Source: CAVQAH01 sp963784195 (GTDB lineage: Bacteria; Acidobacteriota; Vicinamibacteria; Vicinamibacterales; 2-12-FULL-66-21). Taken from it: a stretch of DNA of 64,000 bases. Numbering within the stretch: the first letter of the stretch is position 1; the number at the start of each line of letters is the position of its first letter. Below, one piece after another: positions 29,434-38,902 of this stretch. The notes under the pieces were generated by a model. That model did no database searches. It was given only the letters and a program-made list of their open reading frames with translations, and had not been told where the DNA came from. The stretch spans positions 62,001 through 126,000 of the forward strand of contig CAWARA010000030.1 of NCBI GenBank assembly GCA_963784195.1, written 5' to 3'. A program made the translations under genes and the position numbers.

Positions 29434-32400
29434 ATGGCCGACTTCGTCCATCTTCACTTGCACTGCGAATTCTCCCTCCTCGACGGCGCCTGCCGCATCG
29501 AGGAGCTGCTCGACCGCGCGGTCCAGCTCGAGATGCCGGCGATGGCGATTACCGAGCACGGGAACATGTTCTCGTCGATCGTGTTCCACGATCAGGCGCG
29601 AAAACGGGGCATCAATCCGATCCTCGGGTGCGAGGTGTACGTGGCGCCGGGCGATCGGCGGGTCAAGAGCGGGACGCCGGGTGAAACGGCGAACCATCTG
29701 GTCCTGCTGGCGGCGACCCGCGAGGGGTATCACAACCTGATCAAGCTGGTCTCGTCCGGCTACACCGACGGTTTCTACTACAAACCGAGAATCGACAAGG
29801 ACCTGCTGGCGCAGCATTCGCAGGGCCTGATCGGTCTGAGCAGCTGCCTCAAAGGTGAGGTCGCCACCGGCATCCGGACCGAGCAGCAACAGCGCGCGCT
29901 GCAGGCGGCCGCCACGTATCGGGACATCCTCGGGGACGGCAATTTCTTCCTGGAGATGCAGTTTCAGGGCATCGAAGAGCAGACGGATCGTCAACAAAGG
30001 TCTGCAGCCGATTGCGAAGAATCTCGGTCTGCCGCTCGTCGCGACGAACGACGTCCACTACCTCCAGAACTCGGATTTCAAGCCGCACGACATCCTGCTC
30101 TGCATCGGCACGGGGAAAGGCGTCAACGACACCGACCGCCTCCGGTACCACGGCGATCAGTTCTATCTGAAAACCGCCAAGGAAATGGCGGCGATCTTCG
30201 GCGATTTCCCCGAAGCGCTGGCCAACACGGTTCGCATCGCCGAGCGCTGCAACGTCGATCTTTCCTCGTCCACCAATCACCTGCCGAACTTCGACGTGCC
30301 CCCGGAGTTCACGCTGGACGGTTATTTCGAGCACGTGGTCCGGCAGGGCTTCGAGGACCGGTTGCCACGGCTGAGAGATCTCGCCAGCCGCGGGGTGCTC
30401 AAGCACACGATCGACGAGTACGAGCGCCGGCTGACCTACGAGATCGAGATGATCAAGCAGATGAAGTACCCGGGTACTTCCTGATCGTCTGGGATTTCAT
30501 CCGCTACGCGCGCGAGCAGCACATTCCGGTCGGGCCCGGACGCGGATCGGCGGCGGGGAGCTTCGTTGCCTACTGCCTCCGCATCACCGATGTCGATCCC
30601 ATCGAGTACGACCTGATCTTCGAGCGCTTTCTCAACCCCGAGCGCGTGTCGCTGCCCGACATCGACATCGACTTCTGCGAGCGCCGGCGCGGCGAGGTCA
30701 TCGAGTACGTGACGCGCCGCTACGGCCGCGAGAACGTCGCCCAGATCATCACGTTTGGAACGATGAAGGCACGCGCCGTCGTCCGCGACGTCGCGCGCGT
30801 GATGGACATTCCCTACGCCGACGCCGACCGGGTCGCGAAAGCGGTGCCGCCGGCGCTCGACATGACGCTGGCGAAGGCGCTCGAAGAGAGCCCCGCGCTC
30901 AAGGAGATGGAGCAGAAGGACGAGCGCGTCAAGGAACTGCTGGCCATCGCCCAGCGCCTCGAGGGCATGACCCGCCACGCCTCGGTCCACGCCGCCGGCG
31001 TCGTCATCGCCCCACGGCCGCTCACCGAGTTCGTCCCGCTCTACAAGAGCCAGAAAGACGAAATCGTCACGCAGTGGGCGATGAAGGAAGTCGAGCGTGT
31101 CGGCCTGCTGAAGATGGACTTCCTGGGCCTGAGCACGCTCACCCTGATCGACGATGCGTTGAAGGAGATCAAGCGGACCGAGAACGTCGACCTCGACATC
31201 GACAACGTGTTGCTGGACGACGCGAAGACCTACAAGCTGTTCAGTGACGGCCAGACGTTCGGGGTGTTCCAGTTCGAGAGTTCGGGGATGCGCGAGCTGC
31301 TGCGCAAGGCGCGCCCCGAGCGGCTCGACGACCTGATCGCGCTCAACGCCCTCTACCGGCCCGGCCCGCTCAAGAGCGGGATGGTGGACGACTTCATTGC
31401 CCGGAAGCAGGGCAAGACGGAGGTCAAATACGAGCTGCCGGCGCTGAGACCTATCCTGTCCGACACCTATGGTGTCATCGCGTATCAGGAACAGGTCATG
31501 CGCATTGCCGCAGAGCTGGCCGGGTTCTCGATGGGACAGTCCGACGTCCTGCGCAAGGCCATGGGGAAGAAGGACCCCAAGGTCATGGCGAAGCAGCGCG
31601 CGGCGTTCATGGAGGGAGCGCAACGCAAGGGGGTCAACGAGAAGAAGGCGACGAAGATCTTCGACCTGATGGAGTACTTCGCCGGGTACGGCTTCAACAA
31701 GTCGCACTCGACGACCTACGCGCTGCTGGCGTATCAGACCGGGTTCCTGAAGGCGAACTACCCGTGGCACTTTTTCGCCGCGCTGCTCACCATCGAGGCC
31801 GCGAATACCGAGAAGCTCGCGATGTACCTCGGCGAGTGCCGCGAGCTGGGCGTGCCCATCCTTCCGCCAGACATCAACTCGAGCGAGCTTCGTTTCACGG
31901 TCGTGAAAGAGGGCGTCCGCTTCGGGCTGTGCGCGGTCAAGAACGTGGGGGAGGGGGCGATTCTCTCGATGCTGGCCGTCCGTGAGCAGCTCGGACGGAT
32001 CGACTCGCTCTACACGCTCTGCGAGCACGTGGATCTCCGCCTCGTGAACAAGCGGGTGCTGGAGAGCCTCATCAAGGCGGGCGCGTTCGACTCGATTGCA
32101 CCTGAGGCGGGCGCGCCGCCTGTGCGTCGGGCGCGGTTGTTCGCGGCCGTCGACAAGGCCATCGAGTACGGTGGCCGTCATCAGCGCGATCGCGACAAGG
32201 GGCAGAACCAGCTGTTCGGCGGCGGAGAGGACGAGCCGTCGATGGCGATTCCCTTGCCGGACGCGCCGGCCTGGCCCGAGGCCCAGCAGCTGGCCTTCGA
32301 AAAAGAAGCGCTCGGCCTCTACATGAGCGGGCACCCGCTCGAGCGGTTTGCCGAGGAGCTCAAGACCTTCGGCGGCCGCCGGATCGGTGAACTCACAGCG

Positions 32401-32907
32401 TCAGAGGCCGACATCTGGGTCGGCGGCATCATCTCCGGCATCCGCGCGCTGAAGACGAAAAAGGGCGACCGGATGTCGGTGTTCATGCTCGACGACATCG
32501 CCGGCAGCATCGAGGTGGTGGTGTTCCCGGAGACGTTCGCGAAGTTCGGCAGCCTGATCGACGCGGATGCGATGGTCCTCGTTCGCGGGAAGTTCGAAAA
32601 AGACGACGAGTCCGCGCGCCTGGTGGCGACCGAAATGCTGCCGATGTCGGCACTGAAGGAGCGCACGACGCGAGAGGTGACGATCCACCTGGCCGTGCCG
32701 CCGCACGGACGTCCGACGTTCGAGGCGTTGGCCGAGCTGTTGTCGCGCCACCGCGGCGATCGCCGCGTGCACCTGGAACTCGACGTGATGGGGAAAGCGC
32801 GCCCACTCAGGATCCGCGCCGACGTCGCACAACGGGTCAGACCGTCGGAAAAGCTCGTCGCTGAAGTCGAACAACTATGCGGAGCTGGATCGGTGGAGTT
32901 GAGGTAG
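29434..32907 (+). CDS. dnaE: DNA polymerase III alpha subunit, two compensating frameshifts
   Basis: Replicative polymerase, 1157 aa after correction. Order: PHP domain (FVHLHLHCEFSLLDGA), polymerase core with GPGRGSAAGS and the metal-binding PDIDIDFCERRR, helix-hairpin-helix region, and a C-terminal OB fold. An extra base near 29985 (after GIEEQ) shifts the frame; the true sequence RIVNKGLQPIAKNLGLPLVATNDVHYL runs in the next frame to MIKQMKYPG, and a missing base near 30474 (CCGGGTAC) restores it to YFLIVWDFI. The open frame therefore runs through, but about 160 residues read in it are wrong. The start ATG sits directly against AGGAGG with no spacer, which is unusual. It is followed by accA. 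Confidence 0.93.
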   Translation: MADFVHLHLHCEFSLLDGACRIEELLDRAVQLEMPAMAITEHGNMFSSIVFHDQARKRGINPILGCEVYVAPGDRRVKSGTPGETANHLVLLAATREGYHNLIKLVSSGYTDGFYYKPRIDKDLLAQHSQGLIGLSSCLKGEVATGIRTEQQQRALQAAATYRDILGDGNFFLEMQFQGIEEQTDRQQRSAADCEESRSAARRDERRPLPPELGFQAARHPALHRHGERRQRHRPPPVPRRSVLSENRQGNGGDLRRFPRSAGQHGSHRRALQRRSFLVHQSPAELRRAPGVHAGRLFRARGPAGLRGPVATAERSRQPRGAQAHDRRVRAPADLRDRDDQADEVPGYFLIVWDFIRYAREQHIPVGPGRGSAAGSFVAYCLRITDVDPIEYDLIFERFLNPERVSLPDIDIDFCERRRGEVIEYVTRRYGRENVAQIITFGTMKARAVVRDVARVMDIPYADADRVAKAVPPALDMTLAKALEESPALKEMEQKDERVKELLAIAQRLEGMTRHASVHAAGVVIAPRPLTEFVPLYKSQKDEIVTQWAMKEVERVGLLKMDFLGLSTLTLIDDALKEIKRTENVDLDIDNVLLDDAKTYKLFSDGQTFGVFQFESSGMRELLRKARPERLDDLIALNALYRPGPLKSGMVDDFIARKQGKTEVKYELPALRPILSDTYGVIAYQEQVMRIAAELAGFSMGQSDVLRKAMGKKDPKVMAKQRAAFMEGAQRKGVNEKKATKIFDLMEYFAGYGFNKSHSTTYALLAYQTGFLKANYPWHFFAALLTIEAANTEKLAMYLGECRELGVPILPPDINSSELRFTVVKEGVRFGLCAVKNVGEGAILSMLAVREQLGRIDSLYTLCEHVDLRLVNKRVLESLIKAGAFDSIAPEAGAPPVRRARLFAAVDKAIEYGGRHQRDRDKGQNQLFGGGEDEPSMAIPLPDAPAWPEAQQLAFEKEALGLYMSGHPLERFAEELKTFGGRRIGELTASEADIWVGGIISGIRALKTKKGDRMSVFMLDDIAGSIEVVVFPETFAKFGSLIDADAMVLVRGKFEKDDESARLVATEMLPMSALKERTTREVTIHLAVPPHGRPTFEALAELLSRHRGDRRVHLELDVMGKARPLRIRADVAQRVRPSEKLVAEVEQLCGAGSVELR

Positions 32908-32913
32908 TTGAAA

Positions 32914-33011
32914 AGTGCGCAAGTGCGCGGGTGGCACATGTGCGCAAGTGCTTTTAGGCACGTGCGCACCAGTGCACTTGCGCACGTGCGCACTTGCGCA
33001 CCTGCGCACTT
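32914..33011. repeat. GTGCGCAAGTGC repeat cluster before accA
   Basis: About eight copies of a 10-12 base unit (GTGCGCAAGTGC and its reverse complement GCACTTGCGCAC) in both orientations, capable of several alternative hairpins. It fills nearly the whole dnaE-accA gap, ending just before the accA ribosome site AAAGGTG. Confidence 0.85.
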
Positions 33012-33028
33012 GACACCCTAAAGGTGAT

Positions 33029-34048
33029 ATGCCCGATCTTCTCGAATTCGAAGAACCAATAGGCGTTCTGCTGAAAGAGATCGAAGCGCTCAGCATGCTT
33101 CCGCGCACGCCGGAGCGCGAGCGATCGATCGAGAGCCTGCGCAAGCGGGCCGAAGAGATCCGGGCAGAGATCTACGCGACCCTGACGCCATGGCAGCGTG
33201 TGCTCGTCGCCAGGCACCCGGCGCGCCCGGGCACGCTCGACTACGTCGAGCGGCTCTTCACGAATTTCGACGAGTTGCATGGGGACCGCCGTTTCGCGGA
33301 CGACCACGCCATCGTCGGCGGCCTGGCGCTTTATAACGGCGAACCGGTTGTCGTTCTCGGACACCAGAAGGGCAGCGACACGAAGCAGAAGATCTTCAGG
33401 AACTTCGGCTATGCGCGGCCCGAGGGGTATCGCAAGGCGCTGCGCATCATGAAGCTGGCGGAGAAGTTCCACCGGCCGATCATCATCTTCATCGACACCC
33501 CCGCCGCGTATCCCGGCGTCGAATCCGAGGAACGTGGTGTCGCCGAAGCCATCGCGCTCAATCTGCGGGAGATGATCGTGCTCGAAGTGCCGATCGTCAT
33601 CATCGTCTGCGGCGAAGGTGGGAGCGGCGGCGCGTTGGGCATCGCCATCGGCGATCGGGTGCTGATGCAGGAATATGCCGTCTACAGCGTCATTCCGCCC
33701 GAAGGCTGCGCGGCCATCCTCTGGCGCGATGCCAACCGCAAGGTCGAGGCAGCCGAGGCGTTGAAAATCACCGCGCCCGATCTGCTGAGCATGGGCTTGA
33801 TCGACGCCATCGTTCCGGAGCCCACCGGCGGCGCCCACAACGACTACGACCGCGCGACGGCGCTGGTCGATCAGGCGTTGTCGCAGGTGCTCGCCTCGCT
33901 GACACCAATGAGCGTCGAGGCCAGGCTTTCCGCCCGCTACGACAAATTCCGGCGGATGGGCGCCGAGGGCATGGCATTTGTGGACGATGCCAAGCCTGCG
34001 TCACTTTCATCGGCCCCGCCGCCGACGTTGCCGACGTCGCCTAAATGA
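33029..34048 (+). CDS. accA: Acetyl-CoA carboxylase carboxyltransferase subunit alpha
   Basis: 339 aa, slightly longer than the typical ~320. It has the carboxyltransferase alpha signatures: LTPWQRVLVARHPARP, GHQKGSDTKQKIFRNFGYARPEGYRKALRIMKLAEKF, FIDTPAAYPGVESEERG and GEGGSGGALGIAIGDRV. It works with AccD to transfer carboxylate to acetyl-CoA, the first step of fatty-acid synthesis; accD is not in the window. Its stop overlaps the recJ start by 4 bases. The C-terminal ~20 residues are low-complexity Ser/Pro. Confidence 0.95.
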   Translation: MPDLLEFEEPIGVLLKEIEALSMLPRTPERERSIESLRKRAEEIRAEIYATLTPWQRVLVARHPARPGTLDYVERLFTNFDELHGDRRFADDHAIVGGLALYNGEPVVVLGHQKGSDTKQKIFRNFGYARPEGYRKALRIMKLAEKFHRPIIIFIDTPAAYPGVESEERGVAEAIALNLREMIVLEVPIVIIVCGEGGSGGALGIAIGDRVLMQEYAVYSVIPPEGCAAILWRDANRKVEAAEALKITAPDLLSMGLIDAIVPEPTGGAHNDYDRATALVDQALSQVLASLTPMSVEARLSARYDKFRRMGAEGMAFVDDAKPASLSSAPPPTLPTSPK

Positions 34049-35772
34049 CGCGAACGCTCATCTGGCAACACCTGGCGTGCAACGACGCGGCTGCGGTCGA
34101 GCTGACTGCCGCGCTGGGGCTGCATCCCACCGTCGCCCGGCTGCTGTGCATGCGCGGGTTCTCGAACCCGGATGATGCCCAGCGATTCCTCAATCCGACG
34201 CTCGATCAGCTGCACGATCCGTTCGGGCTCGCCGACATGGAACGGGCGATCGTGCGTCTCGAGAAGGCGCTGGCCGGGCAGGAACGGATTGCCATCCACG
34301 GCGATTACGACGTCGACGGCATCACGTCGACGGTGATCCTCCGCCGCGCGCTCGAGATGCTCGGCGGGAACGTCGTGCACTTCATCCCGGAACGGCTGCG
34401 CGATGGCTATGGGCTGCAACCAGCGGCGATCGAACGGCTGCATGCCGAGGGCGTGAACTTGATCGTGTCGGTCGACTGCGGTATCCGCGGGGCCGAGGCC
34501 GCGCAGCGCGCGCGCGATCTCGGCGTGGATCTGATCATCACCGACCACCACGAACCCGACGGCACGCTGCCAGCCGCTCTGGCCGTTATCAACCCCAAGC
34601 GGCACGACTGCACGTACCCCGACAAGTATCTGGCCGGGGTTGGCGTCGCGCTGAAAGTCGTGCAGGCGCTCTGTTCACGCGCCGGGAAGGCGAAGTGGCT
34701 GCCCGCCTTCGTCAAGATTGCGGCGCTCGGGACACTGGCGGATGTGGTTCCGCTCGTGGGCGAGAACCGGGTCATTGCCAGGCACGGCCTGGCATCACTC
34801 TCCAGGGGCCCGCACACCATCGGCCTGCGTTCGTTGCTCGAGGCCTCGGGTCTCGCGGGCAAGACGATCGACAGCTATCAGGTCGCCTTCATGCTCGCGC
34901 CCAGGGTGAACGCCGCCGGCCGCATGAGCACGCCGGACATCGCCACCAGGCTACTCCTCGCGACAGACGAGGCCATGGGGGACGAGGCGCGATCGCTCGC
35001 CCAGCAACTGAACGACGAGAATCTCCGCCGCCAGAAGGAGGAGGCTGACCTCGTCGCGCAGGCGAAGAAGGCGATCGAGACCGATCCGGCGGTCGGCGCG
35101 CACAACGTGCTGGTGGTCGGCGGCGACGGATGGCACCGCGGCGTCATAGGAATCGCCGCTTCGAAACTGGTCGACTCGTATCACAAGCCCGCCATCGTCC
35201 TGTCCGTGGACGGCGAGGTGGCGCACGGCTCGTGCCGCAGCATCCCGGATTTCGACATGCTCGGCGCGCTCGAACGCTGCGCCGATCTGTTCGTCAAGTT
35301 CGGCGGCCACCGTCAGGCTGCGGGCCTGACGATGGAGGCGGCCCGCGTGCCGGAATTCCGGGCACGCATCAACGCGCACGCCGACGAGGTGCTCGAGCCC
35401 GATCAACTGCGGCCGCGCCTGCGCATCGACGGTCCCCTCAGCCTCAAAGGGATCACCCCCGAACTCGTGCGTGGGCTGGATGCCATGGGACCGTTCGGCC
35501 TCGCCAATCCGCGTCCGGTATTCCACGCCCGCCCGGTCGAGATCGTCGACGGCCCGCGCTCGATCAAGGAACGCCACCTGCAAATGACCTTCAGTCAGGA
35601 GGGGCGGCGATTCCGCGCCATCGCGTGGCGCGCCGCCGAGCGCGCCGAGTTCCTCGACAAGCACCGCTCGGGCGTCAACCTCGCTTTCTCGCTCGAGAAG
35701 AACGAATTCCAGGGCGAGACCTATCTCGAACTGAGCGTCGCCGATATCAAGTCCCTCAACGACGTACAATGA
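34045..35772 (+). CDS. recJ: Single-stranded-DNA-specific exonuclease RecJ
   Basis: 575 aa. DHH-family phosphoesterase motifs are intact: GDYDVDGITST (motif I), SVDCGIRG (II), ITDHHEPDG (III), and the DHHA1 motif KFGGHRQAAGL. RecJ is a 5'-3' single-strand exonuclease used in recombination and mismatch repair. The ATG overlaps the accA stop. Downstream, a family B hairpin separates it from the lptC/A fusion gene. Confidence 0.96.
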   Translation: MTRTLIWQHLACNDAAAVELTAALGLHPTVARLLCMRGFSNPDDAQRFLNPTLDQLHDPFGLADMERAIVRLEKALAGQERIAIHGDYDVDGITSTVILRRALEMLGGNVVHFIPERLRDGYGLQPAAIERLHAEGVNLIVSVDCGIRGAEAAQRARDLGVDLIITDHHEPDGTLPAALAVINPKRHDCTYPDKYLAGVGVALKVVQALCSRAGKAKWLPAFVKIAALGTLADVVPLVGENRVIARHGLASLSRGPHTIGLRSLLEASGLAGKTIDSYQVAFMLAPRVNAAGRMSTPDIATRLLLATDEAMGDEARSLAQQLNDENLRRQKEEADLVAQAKKAIETDPAVGAHNVLVVGGDGWHRGVIGIAASKLVDSYHKPAIVLSVDGEVAHGSCRSIPDFDMLGALERCADLFVKFGGHRQAAGLTMEAARVPEFRARINAHADEVLEPDQLRPRLRIDGPLSLKGITPELVRGLDAMGPFGLANPRPVFHARPVEIVDGPRSIKERHLQMTFSQEGRRFRAIAWRAAERAEFLDKHRSGVNLAFSLEKNEFQGETYLELSVADIKSLNDVQ

Positions 35773-35778
35773 CACCCT

Positions 35779-35803
35779 GTAGGCCCGACCTTCAGGTCGA
35801 GCC
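35779..35803. repeat. Family B hairpin repeat copy 2
   Basis: TGTAGGCCCGACCTTCAGGTCGAG, with a single mismatch in the hairpin. It lies between recJ and lptC/A; read as protein it would add a spurious N-terminus to the latter. Confidence 0.8.
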
Positions 35804-35840
35804 AACGGACGCACGATCTGCGGTGCGCCCGATCATCACG

Positions 35841-38151
35841 ATGCGTTGGCAGCAAATAGCCCGGCTCGCGATAGCTGCGTTCGTGATCGTGTTCGCGGGC
35901 GCCGTGGTGTTCATCATGCGCCAGCGCTCGACGCTGCCGCCACCATCGACCGCAGCGGTCCCCACCGACGAGAACACCGTTGTCGCGTCGAGCGGCGCGA
36001 TTGAGTACAACGCCTACGACCAGGGCCGGCTGCGCTTCAGCCTCAAGGGCACCGATCACAAGGTCTTACGCGACGGGCGGACGGAGATCTTCGCGGTCTC
36101 CGTCACCGTTCCCAATCGTGAAAACGAGATGGTGACGATCACCGCGGACAAGGCCGTCGTCCAGGCGCCCCAGGACAAAGTCAACGAGTTGAAGAGCGCG
36201 ACGTTCACCGGCAACGTGAAGCTGGTCAACGACAAGGGCGTCAACGTCTCTGCCGGCGAGGCCAGCTACGAGGAGTCCACGGGCGTCGTCACGATCCCTG
36301 GCCCTGTGAAGTTCGGCCGAGGGCGGATGAGCGGAAGCGGCCTCGGTGCCACCTACGACAAGAACCGCGACGTGCTCTGGATTCTGGACAAGGCGCACAT
36401 CACCGTCGCCCCTGACGCGGCCGGCGGCGGCGCCGCCGAAGCGAACGCCGGCACGATAGGCATGGCACGCTCGCAGAACTACATCAAGATGGTGAAGAGC
36501 GCGTCGATCGCCGGCGACGGCCGGACGGCATCAGGCGACGAGATCACGGCGTGGCTGAACGAGGGGGGCGAGACCCTCAAGTCGCTCGAGATCCGCGGCA
36601 ACAGCCGGATCACCGGCACCGGCCCCAACGCGCAGAACATGTCGGCCCGCGACATCGACCTCGGGTACGCGCCTGACGGCCGGACGCTGCAGCGCGCGCA
36701 CCTGGTCGACAACAGCGTCGTGGAATTGCCGGGTGCCGCAGGCGCGCCCGGCCGGCGGATTTCGGCTGTCACAATCGATCTCGGCATGGCGCCGGACGGC
36801 GCGACGCTGACAGTGCTGAACGCCACGGAGAACGTCGAGGTCAACCTGCCGCCGGCGGGTGATGGCCCCGCGCAACGCATCCGCGCGAAGGCGCTCGCCG
36901 CTTCGGGTCCGCCGGGAGCCGGCCTGCAGAACGCGACGTTCACCGGCGGGGTCGAGCACAAGGAAACGCGCGCCGCGCGGGGCAGTCTGTCAGCGATCGA
37001 TCGCACAGCCACCGGCGATCGCATGATCCTGACCACCAAACCGGGACTCGGAGACGTCGAACAGGCGGACTTTCGCGGTCACTTCCGGATGGAAGACAAC
37101 GCGGATTCGTCACGGGACGCGGATCAACGGCGATCTGCGTCACGGGACGCGGATCAACGGCGATCCTCCGCGGGATCGCCCGACGCGAAGCAAGGAACAG
37201 CGGGCACCGAAGCGCGACCGGTTACGGCAGAAGCGCCGCGCGCGATCTATCACCTCAACAAGGACCTCATCGAGTTATCGCCGGAGGGTGGCGACCCTGG
37301 GCCGACCCCGTTCGTCAACGACGGCCGGATGCGCGTGAGCGCTCGCAACATCCGCATCTCGCCGTCCACGCAGAAGCTCTCGGCCGACACCAACGTGCAG
37401 AGCACGATGCAGCCGCAGAAGCGTACCGAAACAACGAGCGGCGGCCGCGGCAAAGAGGCGGGGCAGGGCCACCTGCCAGCCATGCTGAAGCAGGACAAGC
37501 CAGTCACGGTCGTCGCCAACAGACTGGAGTACCGACGGCAAGTCAGAAGCCACGTACACGGGGAAGGCCCGGCTGTGGCAGGAACAATCGAAGATCGACG
37601 CCGAGACGATCATCCTGAACGACACGACCGGGAACCTGACGGCCCGCACCAACGTGCGCTCGACGATGCCGCTCGAGGATACCGACCCCAAGACGAAGCA
37701 GAAAACCATCGTCGAAAGCGTCGCCGAGTCCGATACTCTCGTCTACGACGACAACAAGCGCGTGGCGGTCTACACCGGAACGGCGGAGAAGCAGGCACAC
37801 GTCAAGGGTGCGTATGGCGACGTGACGGCGAACCGCATCGACGTGTTCCTGAGCCAGGACGGCGGACGGCTCGAACGGGCCATCGCCGTCGACAAGGTGG
37901 TCGTCGTCGACGGAGCGCGCCGGGCCTTCGGTGAGCGTCTCGTGTACACCGCCAGCGACGAGACCTACGAGATGACAGGCAGTCCGGTCGAAGCCTTCGA
38001 GCAGGAAACGCCGAACTCGTGCAAAGTCACGCAGGGCCAGACTTTGACTTTCAAAAGAGCGGTTGGTAGCATCCAGGCCAAGACCGGGGATTTGTTGCGC
38101 GCCGTCACGAAGAACCTTCCGTCGCCGTGCCCAACTGAGCGACGCGACTGA
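35841..38151 (+). CDS. LptC-LptA-like fused LPS export protein (one frameshift)
   Basis: About 769 aa after removing one base. The start ATG at 35841 gives MRWQQIARLAIAAFVIVFAGAVVFIMRQR, a single inner-membrane anchor as in LptC. A long periplasmic part follows with repeated OstA/LptA-type beta-jellyroll segments (ADKAVVQAPQDKVNELKSATFTGNVKL..., and near the end YDDNKRVAVYTGTAEKQAHVKGAYGDV). The frame breaks at about 37532: NRLEY is followed by GTACCGACGG with one C too many, then DGKSEATYTGKARLWQEQSK continues in the next frame. A 30-base tandem duplication (37109-37168) adds a repeated 10-residue block. lptB starts at the very next base. The role, a periplasmic bridge for LPS, is inferred from family and neighbour. 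Confidence 0.8.
37109..37168 (+). repeat. 30-bp in-frame tandem duplication in lptC/A
   Basis: Two near-identical 30-base units starting TCACGGGACGCGGATCAACG. They encode SRDADQRRSA then SRDADQRRSS, a charged linker unlike the surrounding beta-strand sequence. Confidence 0.85.
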
Positions 38152-38877
38152 ATGGCCACGCTGCGGACGGACGCGCTCACGAAGTCCTTTGGCGGTCGAA
38201 CGGTCGTGCGCGGCGTCAGCCTCGACATCGCGGCCGGTGAAGTCGTCGGGCTGCTCGGACCGAACGGCGCCGGCAAGACGACAACGTTTTCGATGGTCGT
38301 GGGGCTGACGTCGCCCGACTCAGGGCGCGTGCTCCTCGACGGCAACGACGTCACCGACGATCCGATGTACATCCGTGCGCGGAAGGGCATCGGGTACCTT
38401 CCGCAGGAACCGTCCATCTTCCGCGGCCTGACAGTCGAGCAGAATATCCTCGCGATCCTTGAAACGATCGAGCTCAACGCGGCCGCGCGGCGGACGCGCC
38501 TGCGCGATCTGCTCGGCGAGCTTGGCTTGACGCCGCTTGCCCGGAGCCCTGCCTATACGCTCTCGGGCGGCGAGCGCCGCCGAGTCGAGATCACCCGGGC
38601 GCTCGTGATCTCCCCGATGTTCATGCTCCTGGACGAGCCCTTTGCCGGCATCGATCCCATCGCGGTGACGGACATCCAGCAGATCATTTTTCACCTGAAG
38701 GCGCGCGGAATCGGCGTCCTCATCACCGACCACAACGTCAGAGAGACGCTCCGCATCACCGACCGGGCGTACATCGTCCATGATGGCGTCATATTCAAGA
38801 GCGGAACCCCCGCGAATCTGGCCGCAGACGAGGAGGTCAAGCGGATTTACCTCGGCGCCGACTTCCGATTGGACTAA
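38152..38877 (+). CDS. lptB: LPS export ABC transporter ATPase LptB
   Basis: 241 aa. ABC ATPase with Walker A GPNGAGKTTT, Q-loop YLPQEPSIFRGLTVEQNI, signature LSGGERRRVEI, Walker B MLLDEPFAGIDP and the switch His in ITDHNVRETL. The LptB-specific segments around the Q-loop and DHNVRETL distinguish it from other ABC proteins. It powers extraction of LPS from the inner membrane by LptFG. It follows the lptC/A fusion without a gap and precedes rpoN by 25 bases, the classical lptA-lptB-rpoN order. Confidence 0.96.
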   Translation: MATLRTDALTKSFGGRTVVRGVSLDIAAGEVVGLLGPNGAGKTTTFSMVVGLTSPDSGRVLLDGNDVTDDPMYIRARKGIGYLPQEPSIFRGLTVEQNILAILETIELNAAARRTRLRDLLGELGLTPLARSPAYTLSGGERRRVEITRALVISPMFMLLDEPFAGIDPIAVTDIQQIIFHLKARGIGVLITDHNVRETLRITDRAYIVHDGVIFKSGTPANLAADEEVKRIYLGADFRLD

Positions 38878-38902
38878 AATCGTAAGGACGCGTTGATTAC
38901 TC

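Noticed and set aside
30436..32334. 632-codon minus-strand open frame opposite dnaE
   Set aside because: Shadow of dnaE with low-complexity composition and no start signal.
29404..32907. Treating dnaE as one intact frame
   Set aside because: The frame is open throughout, but residues between about 29985 and 30474 are nonsense in it while the adjacent frame encodes the conserved PHP-to-polymerase segment.
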